From Synechocystis sp. PCC 6714 (lineage in GTDB: Bacteria > Cyanobacteriota > Cyanobacteriia > Cyanobacteriales > Microcystaceae), in NCBI RefSeq assembly GCF_000478825.2, contig NZ_CP007542.1, positions 868,001 through 932,000 on the forward strand: a stretch of 64,000 nt of DNA, given 5' to 3'. Under the pieces are notes generated by a model. It saw nothing but the letters and a program-made list of their open reading frames with translations, had not been told where the DNA came from and searched no databases. Numbering within the stretch: position 1 is the first letter of the stretch; each line of letters begins with the position of its first letter. Position numbers and translations under genes: made by a program. Shown here piece after piece: positions 54,847 to 62,863 of this stretch.

Positions 54847-54935
54847 GGGCACCTCGATCAATTATTTTATTGCAAAAAAAGACCTGGTTACAAAAGGCTA
54901 TTCCCAATAAGCACCACTAATTTTTCGAGGTGCTC
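54847..54935. mobile_element. 89-bp MITE-like element with TAA flanks
   Basis: The segment begins GGGCACCTCGATCAATTA and ends TAATTTTTCGAGGTGCTC, so the two ends are imperfect inverted repeats of about 18 bases. The same trinucleotide TAA precedes (54844-54846) and follows (54936-54938), as expected for a 3-bp target duplication of IS5-type elements. It has no coding capacity. It sits between the end of tyrS and the start of the foreign-looking cassette. No second copy was found in this window. Confidence 0.6.
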
Positions 54936-54942
54936 TAAACAC

Positions 54943-54964
54943 ATTGCCAAAGTTCTATGGCAAT
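54943..54964. promoter_or_regulatory. Palindrome upstream of the two-gene cassette
   Basis: A perfect 7-base inverted repeat ATTGCCA (54943-54949) and TGGCAAT (54958-54964) with an 8-base spacer lies about 85 bases before the first cassette gene. Such a dyad could be an operator for a self-regulating gene pair. The spacer is AAGTTCTA. No promoter elements are clear nearby, though the region is AT-rich. Confidence 0.35.
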
Positions 54965-55048
54965 ATTATAGGGTAAACCAACTTAGATAGTATGATGATG
55001 AGTAAGTTTTTTATTTATGAGTTATGAGTATAATCAAACGAATTTGAT

Positions 55049-55402
55049 ATGCCCACCACAGAAGCAGAGTTTCGTGGGGCTGTACAAGCTCAAGGTGACG
55101 ACATTAAAGAAGATGGGGGTTATACTCGCTCTTGGGCGCGGGATATTTCTGTGACGGATCAAGAAGGATTAGAATTTCTTGCTAAGATTGAGGGACAATG
55201 TAGTGAGTCACAGAAAGAACAACGAAATATAGCTTTTGCTAAAGCTAGACGTTTTATTAAAAGTGCTGGTGAACTTGGAGGTGTTAATCAAGATTCTCAA
55301 CCCCATCCTTTTCAAAATCCTAGACGTACTGTTCCAAACGCTCGTGTTGATATTGAAATTCGCAAAGGTTTGACTTTTATTCCTGCTAAAAATTTGGAAT
55401 GA
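55049..55402 (+). CDS. Small protein of a novel two-gene cassette
   Basis: A 117-residue hydrophilic protein with no signal peptide or membrane segment. It opens MPTTEAEFRGAVQAQGDDIK, has a charged helical centre (ESQKEQRNIAFAKARRFIKS) and a Pro-rich, likely beta C-terminus (DSQPHPFQNPRRTVPNARVD). I do not recognise the family. Its stop overlaps the ATG of the next gene as ATGA, so the two genes are translationally coupled. The region is much more AT-rich than its neighbours and contains no HIP1 sites, indicating transfer. It may be a small toxin or effector, or a partner of the large protein. This is inference from size and context only. Confidence 0.6.
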   Translation: MPTTEAEFRGAVQAQGDDIKEDGGYTRSWARDISVTDQEGLEFLAKIEGQCSESQKEQRNIAFAKARRFIKSAGELGGVNQDSQPHPFQNPRRTVPNARVDIEIRKGLTFIPAKNLE

Positions 55403-57084
55403 CAATACTTTATACCAAAATTCAAGCAATGTCAGACTCTACCAATTTGGATAGAGCAAGGGATGAGCTTGACAAAATTTCTATTAATTTTGGTGTCGTA
55501 GATGAACATATAAGAATTTTTTCATTTTTACTAGCAATTGCTGAAGAAAGTATTGCTGAGATTGCGTTAGGTATATTAGTTAGAGGAATAATGAGATATG
55601 AGCCCAATAAGGTTAATAATGAAGTTCTTTGGCTACTTTTAGCAGCCGTTTTGTCTCGTTCAAATATTAAACCTACCAGTGCTTTAAGAATTAGTCTTTT
55701 AGGAATAGTATCTCGTATTGAAAATTGGGGATCACCTATTTTTGCATTACTAGCTACCGCATTAGATAGTTTTTTACGCAACAGCCTGGAATATGGGGAC
55801 CCTTTGATTGCAGAGCAAACTGTAGATTTTCTTGCGACTTGGGGTGAAAATTATGCTCAAGCACCTCGTACTTTAGAGCAAGTTGCAAAGGTCAATTCTT
55901 TAGCACGTTCAGTCTTAGAAAAAGTTGATGAACCCATTCTTCTTGAAGAATGGTCAGAAGGGTTAGATTCTTTTTTCAATATTGCTAGTAAAACAAAGTA
56001 TTCGGATCAACGCATTTGGTCATCTTCAATAGAATTGCTTAAAATTCTTTATCCCATAAATATTTTAAATAACGATGAATATTCAGACAGGCACCGTCAA
56101 GTTCAAAAAAATATTCTAAAATTAATTGATTCTTCTCTGGCTGCAATCGGAACTATTTTTGTTAGAAGAGGCTTGTCTGTCGTAGTACACATTGAGCATT
56201 TAAATCAGGAAATAACATGGTCACTTGGAGCTAGTGCAATAGATAGAATCGAGCGTTTTTTTCAGGAAGTATCAAGCATTTTCAAATTAGGATTTCCTAA
56301 ATTTAATCAAATACAATCAATTCAAGGTTCTTGGATTCAGGTTCTTAATCTTCCTATAACTTCTAGGGAAGCTGATATTTTAGCAACAGAAATTGCTTCT
56401 TTATCCTCAAAAAATCACAGACAAAGTGAGATTAATCAAAATACTATTGATAGTTGGCGAGAATGTGCAGAAGTCCTTAGTGAAAAGGACTTTAAAATCA
56501 ACTTATCTGTTTCCACAAAAGATATAGAACTACAAATTATTCCTCCCATTTCTACAGAGAATTTTGCCAATATTTCTACAGGAGCAACTACTGATTCTAA
56601 TGAACAAGAAAGAACACACATTAGAATTCTTTCTTGCGATGTTCCACAAGCTAATAATATTGAAAGAATTTTGGAACTCTCACAATTATTTGTTCAATAT
56701 CCATCTTCAGCTCAAACTATTAGAGATAAGTTTCTTGAAATAAGAGGAACGAAAACGAGGGATTTTTCTTATTATCGTAGAGCAATTGAAATTCTTAACC
56801 TTATTGATTGGCGTGGGCATCCGACCAACGTCTGTTCTGCTTTGTCTCGCTTATCTAAAAAAGAAACAAAAATGAGACTTCTTGCTTATCAATTTATTTC
56901 TTCTAATGTTGGTTCTGCTTGGCTACTGTGGAAAAATGCCAATGATCTTTCAGAGATTAATCCTGATAGTGCAGAACAATTTTTAACGGCAACTTGTCCA
57001 TCACTTTCTCAAAAAACAATTGAACGACGTTCACAAACATTAAAAGCGTGGCTCACTGTTTTTCTGCAATACTGGGATTCCTAA
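55399..57084 (+). CDS. Large helical protein with winged-helix-like C-terminus
   Basis: This 561-residue soluble protein is coupled to the small gene by an ATGA overlap. Residues about 20-250 look all-helical (IFSFLLAIAEESIAEIALGI and following), possibly HEAT-like. The middle has a beta-rich region around 260-420. The C-terminal 130 residues look like a winged helix followed by helices: ERILELSQLFVQ, YYRRAIEILNLIDW, then LSQKTIERRSQTLKAWLTVF. That ending resembles, from memory, DUF7226-type domains linked to restriction and other defence proteins. No nuclease or ATPase motif is evident. Codon use is AT-rich, as in its partner. Function is unknown. A start at 55429 is also possible. Confidence 0.65.
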   Translation: MTILYTKIQAMSDSTNLDRARDELDKISINFGVVDEHIRIFSFLLAIAEESIAEIALGILVRGIMRYEPNKVNNEVLWLLLAAVLSRSNIKPTSALRISLLGIVSRIENWGSPIFALLATALDSFLRNSLEYGDPLIAEQTVDFLATWGENYAQAPRTLEQVAKVNSLARSVLEKVDEPILLEEWSEGLDSFFNIASKTKYSDQRIWSSSIELLKILYPINILNNDEYSDRHRQVQKNILKLIDSSLAAIGTIFVRRGLSVVVHIEHLNQEITWSLGASAIDRIERFFQEVSSIFKLGFPKFNQIQSIQGSWIQVLNLPITSREADILATEIASLSSKNHRQSEINQNTIDSWRECAEVLSEKDFKINLSVSTKDIELQIIPPISTENFANISTGATTDSNEQERTHIRILSCDVPQANNIERILELSQLFVQYPSSAQTIRDKFLEIRGTKTRDFSYYRRAIEILNLIDWRGHPTNVCSALSRLSKKETKMRLLAYQFISSNVGSAWLLWKNANDLSEINPDSAEQFLTATCPSLSQKTIERRSQTLKAWLTVFLQYWDS

Positions 57085-57150
57085 CGATTTCAGTTAGAAC
57101 TACGACTGATTTTCATGTTCTGGGATTTACAAAGGGAAAAAAATTAAGAG

Positions 57151-57453
57151 TCGATAGCCGCCCAAGAAACCGCCGAAGCCATTGTTACCCAGGGGAAAGC
57201 GGGCAATACGGACAGTGTGCTGGAATTTTGTCTTGGGGAAGTTACCTTTCCCGTTAAACTAGCCTACCTCCTCAGTGCCAGTGGCCTGTGCCCCAGCAGT
57301 AGTGAGGGTCGCCGCCAAATTAAGGGGGGAGCAGTGCGTTTAGATGGCGATCACCTAGAAGATATCAATGGGGAATACACACAGCCAGGGGATTTAGAAG
57401 GTAAAGTGCTTCAGGTGGGTAAGAAAAAATTTATTCGCTTCACCGTTGACTAA
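57151..57453 (+). pseudogene. Duplicated and diverged 3' end of tyrS
   Basis: In frame from TCG at 57151 to TAA at 57451-57453 the sequence encodes the last 100 residues of TyrS, including the S4 domain ([20 protein letters not shown]). About 15 residues differ from the intact TyrS by my count, and many codons differ silently, so this is not a recent exact copy. The upstream frame is blocked by TAA at 57145-57147, and no start context is seen apart from a GTG at 57217. Homology starts abruptly at about 57151. The DNA between it and the end of the 561-residue gene has no similarity to tyrS. Confidence 0.85.
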
Positions 57454-57631
57454 TTCCCAAAACAGTAATTTCTAACTGCTCTTTCCGCGGTCGATCAAGG
57501 TAAAATTGGGTCGAAACAGACATCTTGAGACCTCTAAATCCGCCAATCTTTATCCCATTAGTCTCCACTGGTCAATATTAAACCAATATCGAGACAATTT
57601 ATACTAACCCTAGCATTTAGGCACCATCCCT

Positions 57632-58018
57632 ATGAACAGTTTTGTTTTAATGGCCACCGTCATTCGGGAGCCGGAACTACGCTTTACCAAAGATAATCAA
57701 ACCCCTGTCTGTGAATTTCTGGTGGAGTTTCCCGGCATAAGGGACGATTCCCCTAAGGAAAGTTTGAAAGTGGTGGGTTGGGGCAATTTAGCCAACACCA
57801 TCAAAGAAACCTACCACCCCGGCGATCGCCTTATTATCGAAGGGCGGTTGGGCATAAACACCGTAGAAAGGCAAGAAGGCTTTAAGGAAAAACGAGCTGA
57901 GTTGACCGCTGCCCGCATCAGTTTGGTGGATGGCGGAAATGCCATTAATGCCGGTGGATTTCCTCCCCCAGTACTTGAACCAGTGGACCTTAACAACACC
58001 GACGATATCCCTTTTTAA
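57632..58018 (+). CDS. ycf41: Single-stranded DNA-binding-like protein (Ycf41 type)
   Basis: This 128-residue OB-fold protein begins MNSFVLMATVIREPELRFTK and contains LKVVGWGNLANTIKETYHPG, a clear SSB/PriB-like pattern. The C-terminus ends DLNNTDDIPF, an acidic tail ending in PF like that of SSB proteins. I recall that the equivalent gene follows tyrS in Synechocystis and is called ycf41. It likely binds single-stranded DNA or RNA, perhaps as a specialised paralogue. The full-length SSB is encoded elsewhere. It is preceded by the duplicated tyrS end, which suggests the ancestral order was tyrS-ycf41. Confidence 0.82.
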   Translation: MNSFVLMATVIREPELRFTKDNQTPVCEFLVEFPGIRDDSPKESLKVVGWGNLANTIKETYHPGDRLIIEGRLGINTVERQEGFKEKRAELTAARISLVDGGNAINAGGFPPPVLEPVDLNNTDDIPF

Positions 58019-58075
58019 CATCCATAACTCAGCTATTCCTAGTCAAATTTTTTCGTTAAACCTTAAACTTTCACA

Positions 58076-58603
58076 ATGGCGGATTCCCTTCCCGATTTAG
58101 CCGATCTCACCCCCCTGCCTTTTTTAACCACAGCCGGAACAATCGATCCCAGCTACGAAAAACGCATTGGGGTTTACGCCATTTTTGACCAGCATCAAAC
58201 CCTGCAATATGTTGGCTATTCCCGTAATTTGGCCATTAGTTTATTGCAACATTTAGTGCGCCAGCCCGACCATTGCCATGGGCTAAAAGTACACACTGTT
58301 GACCGCCCCGATCGCCAGCTATTAGTACAAATTCAAAACCATTGGTTAACAGGTCAATTTCCTCCCGGTAATGGCAGTGAGGCAAAACTCTGGTCTGAAT
58401 CCATTAACGTGCAAGATTATTGGACTGCGGCGGAAGCTACCACCGTTGCAAAAAGTGAAGAGGGAGATAAACCCAAGCTATTAAAAAAAATTGCCCGTAG
58501 GCTAGAAGCTGAAATATTAGCCAAGCTAGAAGCCAGGGGAGTGCGGCAACAAATTCGGTTTAATCCCAAACTTAAAGAGCAAGGATTACTGGATGTTACC
58601 TAA
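58076..58603 (+). CDS. GIY-YIG domain protein
   Basis: This 175-residue soluble protein has a GIY-YIG-like nuclease core near residues 32-50 (GVYAIFDQHQTLQYVGYSRN), where GVY and YVG replace the GIY and YIG triplets. The Arg that normally follows is present in SRNL. The rest is charged and helical, with KLLKKIARRLEAEILAKLEA. It is probably related to chloroplast and cyanobacterial GIY-YIG proteins of unknown role. No other nuclease domain is present. It follows ycf41 by 57 bases. Confidence 0.72.
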   Translation: MADSLPDLADLTPLPFLTTAGTIDPSYEKRIGVYAIFDQHQTLQYVGYSRNLAISLLQHLVRQPDHCHGLKVHTVDRPDRQLLVQIQNHWLTGQFPPGNGSEAKLWSESINVQDYWTAAEATTVAKSEEGDKPKLLKKIARRLEAEILAKLEARGVRQQIRFNPKLKEQGLLDVT

Positions 58604-58668
58604 TGGGGTTAATGAACCCATCGAAGCCCATGGGCAATGAACTATAATCATGGGCATTGGCACCATTA

Positions 58669-59256
58669 ATGTCCCCTCGGAAAATGGGTTTCCTCACCAT
58701 TAAGCTTGACCCTTTAAACTTGTCCGATGAGCAGTTTTATCAACTGTGCCAAAATAACCGTGACCTACGCTTTGAAAGAAACTCCCAAGGGGATTTGTTG
58801 ATTATGTCTCCCACCGGCGGGGAAACCGGCAACAGAAACCTGGAAATTGCCTATCAATTGCAAGCTTGGAATCGAGCTAAAAAATTAGGCGTTGCTTTTG
58901 ATTCTTCAACGGGTTTTAAGTTGCCCAATGGGGCCAATAAGTCCCCCGATGTATCATGGATTCCCATGGCGAAGTGGAATGGTTTGACCCACGGGCAACA
59001 GCAGGGTTTTTTGCCCCTTTGTCCTGATTTTTTGATCGAATTAAGATCTAGGGATGATAGCCTAAAAATCCTCCAGGAAAAAATGCAGGAATACAGGGAA
59101 AATGGCACCCGTTTAGGTTGGCTTATTAACCGTCAAGACCAAGAGGTGGAAATTTACCGCCAAAACCAACAGGTGGAAGTTCTCCATGGCCCAATGCAGT
59201 TGTCTGGGGAAGACGTACTAGCTGATTTTATTTTAGATTTAATGCCAGTTTGGTAG
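58669..59256 (+). CDS. Uma2 family endonuclease
   Basis: A protein of about 195 residues of the Uma2/DUF820 restriction-endonuclease-like fold, which is very abundant in cyanobacteria. The conserved core has LLIMSPTGGETGNRNLEI, SPDVSWIPMAKW, PDFLIELRSRDDSLKILQEK and MQEYRENGTRLGWLINRQ. Key residues are the Asp in SPDVSW, the Glu in LIELRS and the Lys in LQEKMQEY. The family is associated with mobile elements or host defence, but its physiological role is uncertain. Three starts are possible (58657 TTG, 58669 ATG and 58684 ATG). Confidence 0.85.
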   Translation: MSPRKMGFLTIKLDPLNLSDEQFYQLCQNNRDLRFERNSQGDLLIMSPTGGETGNRNLEIAYQLQAWNRAKKLGVAFDSSTGFKLPNGANKSPDVSWIPMAKWNGLTHGQQQGFLPLCPDFLIELRSRDDSLKILQEKMQEYRENGTRLGWLINRQDQEVEIYRQNQQVEVLHGPMQLSGEDVLADFILDLMPVW

Positions 59257-59355
59257 GGTGCAGAAGTTGGTTTGCCCCCTTCTTGGCCAAAAAACTATAA
59301 CCTAGGTAGGGAGAGTCGCAAGACTGTTTCACCACTCCCTGTTTACGGTTTTCCT

Positions 59356-59637
59356 ATGATCAGCGTTGATTTGACCCTTAAATATTCCCCCATGCCCGTG
59401 TCCGTACAGCGCAAGGAAAAGGATGCGGCGGAAGCGCTCTATCAGACTATCATTGCCGCCATGCAGGGCGATCGCCCCCAACTGTTGGAACTAACCTGCG
59501 AAAAGCAAACGGAGAAAAAGGTGGCCATTATGAGCGATCAGATCAGCGCGGTGATTGTTTCCGAGAAAGATGGTTCCGCCTCGACGGGTAAGGTGCCGGG
59601 TTTTGCCGCGTTGGGCCAAATTGTCAATCAAGGTTAA
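59356..59637 (+). CDS. Small conserved protein coupled to an oxidoreductase
   Basis: A protein of about 93 residues starting at ATG 59356 (MISVDLTLKYSPMPVSVQRK). It is hydrophilic with helix DAAEALYQTIIAAMQGDRPQ and the strands LLELTCEKQTEKKVAIMSDQ and ISAVIVSEKDG. The stop overlaps the next ATG as TAATG, so the two genes are translationally coupled. I do not recognise a functional family, but related short proteins seem common in cyanobacteria. A longer frame reaches 59272 but has poor coding character. Confidence 0.6.
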   Translation: MISVDLTLKYSPMPVSVQRKEKDAAEALYQTIIAAMQGDRPQLLELTCEKQTEKKVAIMSDQISAVIVSEKDGSASTGKVPGFAALGQIVNQG

Positions 59638-60815
59638 TGGAAAATTACGATGCCATTGTGGTCGGGGCCGGTATTACCGGAGCGGCGATCGCCTATGAAT
59701 TACAAAACCAAGGGCAACGGGTATTGCTACTCGAAAAGCATCGTCAGCCTGTCAACGCCACAACCTTCAGCTATGGTGGCATTATCTATTGGGCCGGCAC
59801 GACCCCTCTACAAAGGCAGTTGTGCCATGAAAGCCGTTACCGCTGGACCCATCTCAGTCAGGAATTAGGGGGAGAAACGGAGTACCGGGAACTGGAATTA
59901 CTTCTCTATCTTCGTCCTGAAGATGACCCCCGGGCATTGGCCCAGCAATTTAACCATTGTTTAATTCGACCCCAACAGGTGGATCGTTTAACGGCGATCG
60001 CCATTGAACCCCAACTCAATCCCGATGGCATTGGCGGAGCGTTTGTGGTGCCCCAGGGCCATGTCCACGGCGGCAAAACCGTTAATGCTTATCTGCAAGC
60101 CTTTCTCCGGCTGGGAGGTATAGTCCGTATCGCTGAGGTGGAAGGGTTAATTACTAAACGAAACCGTGTGCAAGGGGTCCACAGTGGGGAAGGAAACTTT
60201 TTTGCCCATAAAGTGATTCTGGCCAGCGGGGGCCAAAGCCGCACCCTTCTGACTAGTCAGGGGGTAAATTTGCCCCTTTATTTCACCCATGCCGCCCTTC
60301 TGCAAACAGCCCCCACCAAAGAAAATTTGCGTTGTGTGATCATGCCAGCGGATCTACAACAGCGACCCAACTTAGAAGCCCTTGCCCCGACCTTGGATTG
60401 GCATCACCCCAATGACCATTGTGTGGCCACAGTTTTGGAACCGGGAGCAGTGCAGTTTTTCGACGGCCGACTATTCATTGGCCAGATCAGTCAACTGGTC
60501 ACTTCCCCCCATTATCGCCCCGATCTAGCTTGGGCCCAACAGCAATTACAAACGGCGATCGCTAACATTCTGCCCCGCATTGCCCGACTACCGCTCACCG
60601 CCCACCATTGTTTAGTGGCCTTTAGTGGTAAACCTCTGCCCTTGGTGGGGGAAATTCCCCATTTATCCGGGTTGGTCTTGTTCACCGGTTTTACCCATCC
60701 CCTAGTCTATGTACCGCCCCTAGCGCAAAAATTGGCTCAACATTTAACCATTGGTAGGGAATGGGTGATTGACCATTTAGCGGCCCAGCTAAATTCCCTG
60801 CAAACGGAAAAGTAA
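59637..60815 (+). CDS. FAD-dependent oxidoreductase (DAO family)
   Basis: This 392-residue flavoprotein of the D-amino-acid oxidase/glycine oxidase-like family begins with the dinucleotide fold YDAIVVGAGITGAAIAYELQ. It has LLLEKHRQPVNATTFSYGG, and the C-terminal FAD-contacting region near residue 330 (GKPLPLVGEIPHLSGLVLFT). Such enzymes oxidise amines or amino acids with FAD. The substrate is not determinable. It overlaps the small gene before it by one base (TAATG), and the next gene is on the opposite strand with a 27-base overlap of tails. Confidence 0.82.
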   Translation: MENYDAIVVGAGITGAAIAYELQNQGQRVLLLEKHRQPVNATTFSYGGIIYWAGTTPLQRQLCHESRYRWTHLSQELGGETEYRELELLLYLRPEDDPRALAQQFNHCLIRPQQVDRLTAIAIEPQLNPDGIGGAFVVPQGHVHGGKTVNAYLQAFLRLGGIVRIAEVEGLITKRNRVQGVHSGEGNFFAHKVILASGGQSRTLLTSQGVNLPLYFTHAALLQTAPTKENLRCVIMPADLQQRPNLEALAPTLDWHHPNDHCVATVLEPGAVQFFDGRLFIGQISQLVTSPHYRPDLAWAQQQLQTAIANILPRIARLPLTAHHCLVAFSGKPLPLVGEIPHLSGLVLFTGFTHPLVYVPPLAQKLAQHLTIGREWVIDHLAAQLNSLQTEK

Positions 60816-61937
60816 GATTTGCGTTGTCTGATCCTCGCTAAAATTATCGTCACTGATGGCAATCAAACTAGCAGAACCATCCGGTAATCGAGGCCCCAGG
60901 GTAAGCCCCTCCAGATTATCCAATTCAATATCCAAATCCCCTAAGTTGAGCAATAACTGTTTTCGCATGGGGTTAATATCTCCCGTACCCGCTCGGAAAC
61001 TGGCGATGCGGCTGGTGTCCGTGGCATTGGCATTGACCGTTTGAAAGAGCTTGCCATTGAATCCTGTCAGTCCAAAGGTTCGCTCTAAAGTGATGAAATA
61101 ACCTTCCCTGGGGAGGGCTAGCATGGCGCTCAGGCCGTGGAGGAGGGTACCCGCTGGAGCAGGGTCAAGGGGGTAAAGATTTTCACTGACCAAAACGGGC
61201 GGCCCGACGGAATTAATCACGTAGTGCAACCAGCGCAGGGGGATTTCCTTGGGGGGATTATCGGGGTCAAAATCTTGGACCAAAACGCTTTCTGGGGCAG
61301 TGAAAAAACGAAAAGGGTCGTCTGCTAGGGTGCTGGTAGCGGCAATGGTCAAAGCTTCAAAACCAAAATTGTCTCGAATTCCCTGGGGCGGTTCCTTCTG
61401 CGGTAAAAATCTCCTAGGAATGGGCAACTTCTCCAACTCTTCCCCTGTTTGTAAGTCAAATTCCGCTATCGAAGGGGGACTTTGATTAGATAAAACCCCT
61501 TCACTGCTGATAAAAAGAGTCCGGCGGGGAGATAGGGCAATGCCTTCGGGATCTAATAATTGCTGGCCGTAGGTTTCTCCGTTGGCAGTTTTAAGGCGGG
61601 TTATATCTACCACCTCACCATTGCTAATCCCTATGCCCTGTGCTCCATTGTCTATGGTCAGACGCATCCTATAAAACCGGGGCGATCGCCGATCATCGCT
61701 GACAAGATAGTAAATATCCCGCTGGCGATCGTAGTTGATGTCAGATATGCCACCAAAGGGTAAATCTTCCAGTGTTTGCTTGGGCAGAGTGTAGCTGTCT
61801 AAAAACTCTAAGGAAAGGGGCAAAAATAGGCGAGTCTCTGCCTTAACCCCCCCCGGAAAGCCGCCCCAGATCACCAGGGTCAAACAGAAAATGGGCAGTA
61901 ACAGCCTCAACAGAATTTTGGTCAGCAAGCTTGTCAA
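60789..61937 (-). CDS. Secreted esterase-like phytase protein
   Basis: This 382-residue protein opens with a signal sequence (LTKILLRLLLPIFCLTLVIW) and has the esterase-like-activity-of-phytase pattern. It is a beta-propeller with GISDINYDRQRDIYYLVSDD, LLDPEGIALSPRRTLFISSE and NLEGLTLGPRLPDGSASLIA. It would act in the periplasm on phosphate esters or similar substrates. The family name comes from weak esterase activity, and the physiological substrate is unknown. It overlaps the tail of the DAO gene on the other strand by 27 bases. Confidence 0.85.
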   Translation of the reverse strand: MTSLLTKILLRLLLPIFCLTLVIWGGFPGGVKAETRLFLPLSLEFLDSYTLPKQTLEDLPFGGISDINYDRQRDIYYLVSDDRRSPRFYRMRLTIDNGAQGIGISNGEVVDITRLKTANGETYGQQLLDPEGIALSPRRTLFISSEGVLSNQSPPSIAEFDLQTGEELEKLPIPRRFLPQKEPPQGIRDNFGFEALTIAATSTLADDPFRFFTAPESVLVQDFDPDNPPKEIPLRWLHYVINSVGPPVLVSENLYPLDPAPAGTLLHGLSAMLALPREGYFITLERTFGLTGFNGKLFQTVNANATDTSRIASFRAGTGDINPMRKQLLLNLGDLDIELDNLEGLTLGPRLPDGSASLIAISDDNFSEDQTTQILLFRLQGI

Positions 61938-62227
61938 ATCTCAATTCCTGCCATAACTCTAGCCAATAATTTGCGTTGCGTTGAGTAGTTTGACCAGAAA
62001 AAGTAGAAAGTCCCCATCTTCTAAAATCTGTAATCACTGTCTGAGTATTGTCAATAGCTTGCCACTAGCTATCGCCATTGGGAATGGCTGGGAATGGCAA
62101 AGATGGCATACTCACCATGATTGGGTACCAATGCTGTAGTCAGGATTATGGGCCAGAAACCTAGGAAAAGATCCCTTAGTTATAATGTGGGGGCCTTTGC
62201 CTCAACCGTTCATTGCTCAGGTTTTCC

Positions 62228-62743
62228 ATGCAAAATCTCGGTTTACAGTACCCCCTATTTGGCCCAGAAATTCAGTGCCCCCATTGTCGGCAAACCATTC
62301 CCGCTTTGACCTTGACGGACACCTACCTCTGTAATCGCCATGGAGCCTTTGAAGTTAATCCCGACACAGAAGATTTAGTTCATTTACAATCTGGTCGCCA
62401 CTGGCGCTTGTGGCAGGGGGAATGGTATCGCCAGCACACCCATCCCGATGGTATTCGCTTTGAAATCCACGAAGCCTTGGACCGGCTTTATACCGAAGGT
62501 TACCGGGCCACTAAGGTAATCATCGCCCACCGCTACTACGATTTGGTGAGTGTTTATCTGCAACGGCAAGGCACCTGGCGCAATCCCGAAGATAAGGATA
62601 ATCCCCTCCCCCGTCTTTACGGCTTACCGGTGGAATTCAGCCCCCCAGGCACAGCGGATGATTGTTGGCGGGTGATCAATTTTGATCTGGAAAAAGAAAA
62701 GGGTATTCCCAAGCGCTATCCCTACTTCCGGTTGTTTGATTAG
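62228..62743 (+). CDS. TIGR02652 family cyanobacterial protein
   Basis: A protein of about 171 residues with an N-terminal zinc-ribbon-like motif (IQCPHCRQTIPALTLTDTYL, then CNRHGAFEVNPDT), giving a CxxC and CxxH arrangement. The rest matches a cyanobacteria-specific conserved family (ATKVIIAHRYYDLVSVYLQR near residue 98, then a C-terminal GIPKRYPYFRLFD). Its function is unknown. ATG 62228 gives MQNLGLQYPLFGPEIQ. The ORF extends five codons upstream to 62213. The 290 bases before it hold no gene that I can support. Confidence 0.78.
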   Translation: MQNLGLQYPLFGPEIQCPHCRQTIPALTLTDTYLCNRHGAFEVNPDTEDLVHLQSGRHWRLWQGEWYRQHTHPDGIRFEIHEALDRLYTEGYRATKVIIAHRYYDLVSVYLQRQGTWRNPEDKDNPLPRLYGLPVEFSPPGTADDCWRVINFDLEKEKGIPKRYPYFRLFD

Positions 62744-62863
62744 GATTTTCTTCCCCAGCGACAAAAGCGAGGAAGAATTTCAACAATGCCGGGCAAAGGG
62801 ACTCGACGAACAAAAATTCCTGTGCTTAGGGATGGGAGTGTTGCAAGGGTTTCTAAATCCAAC

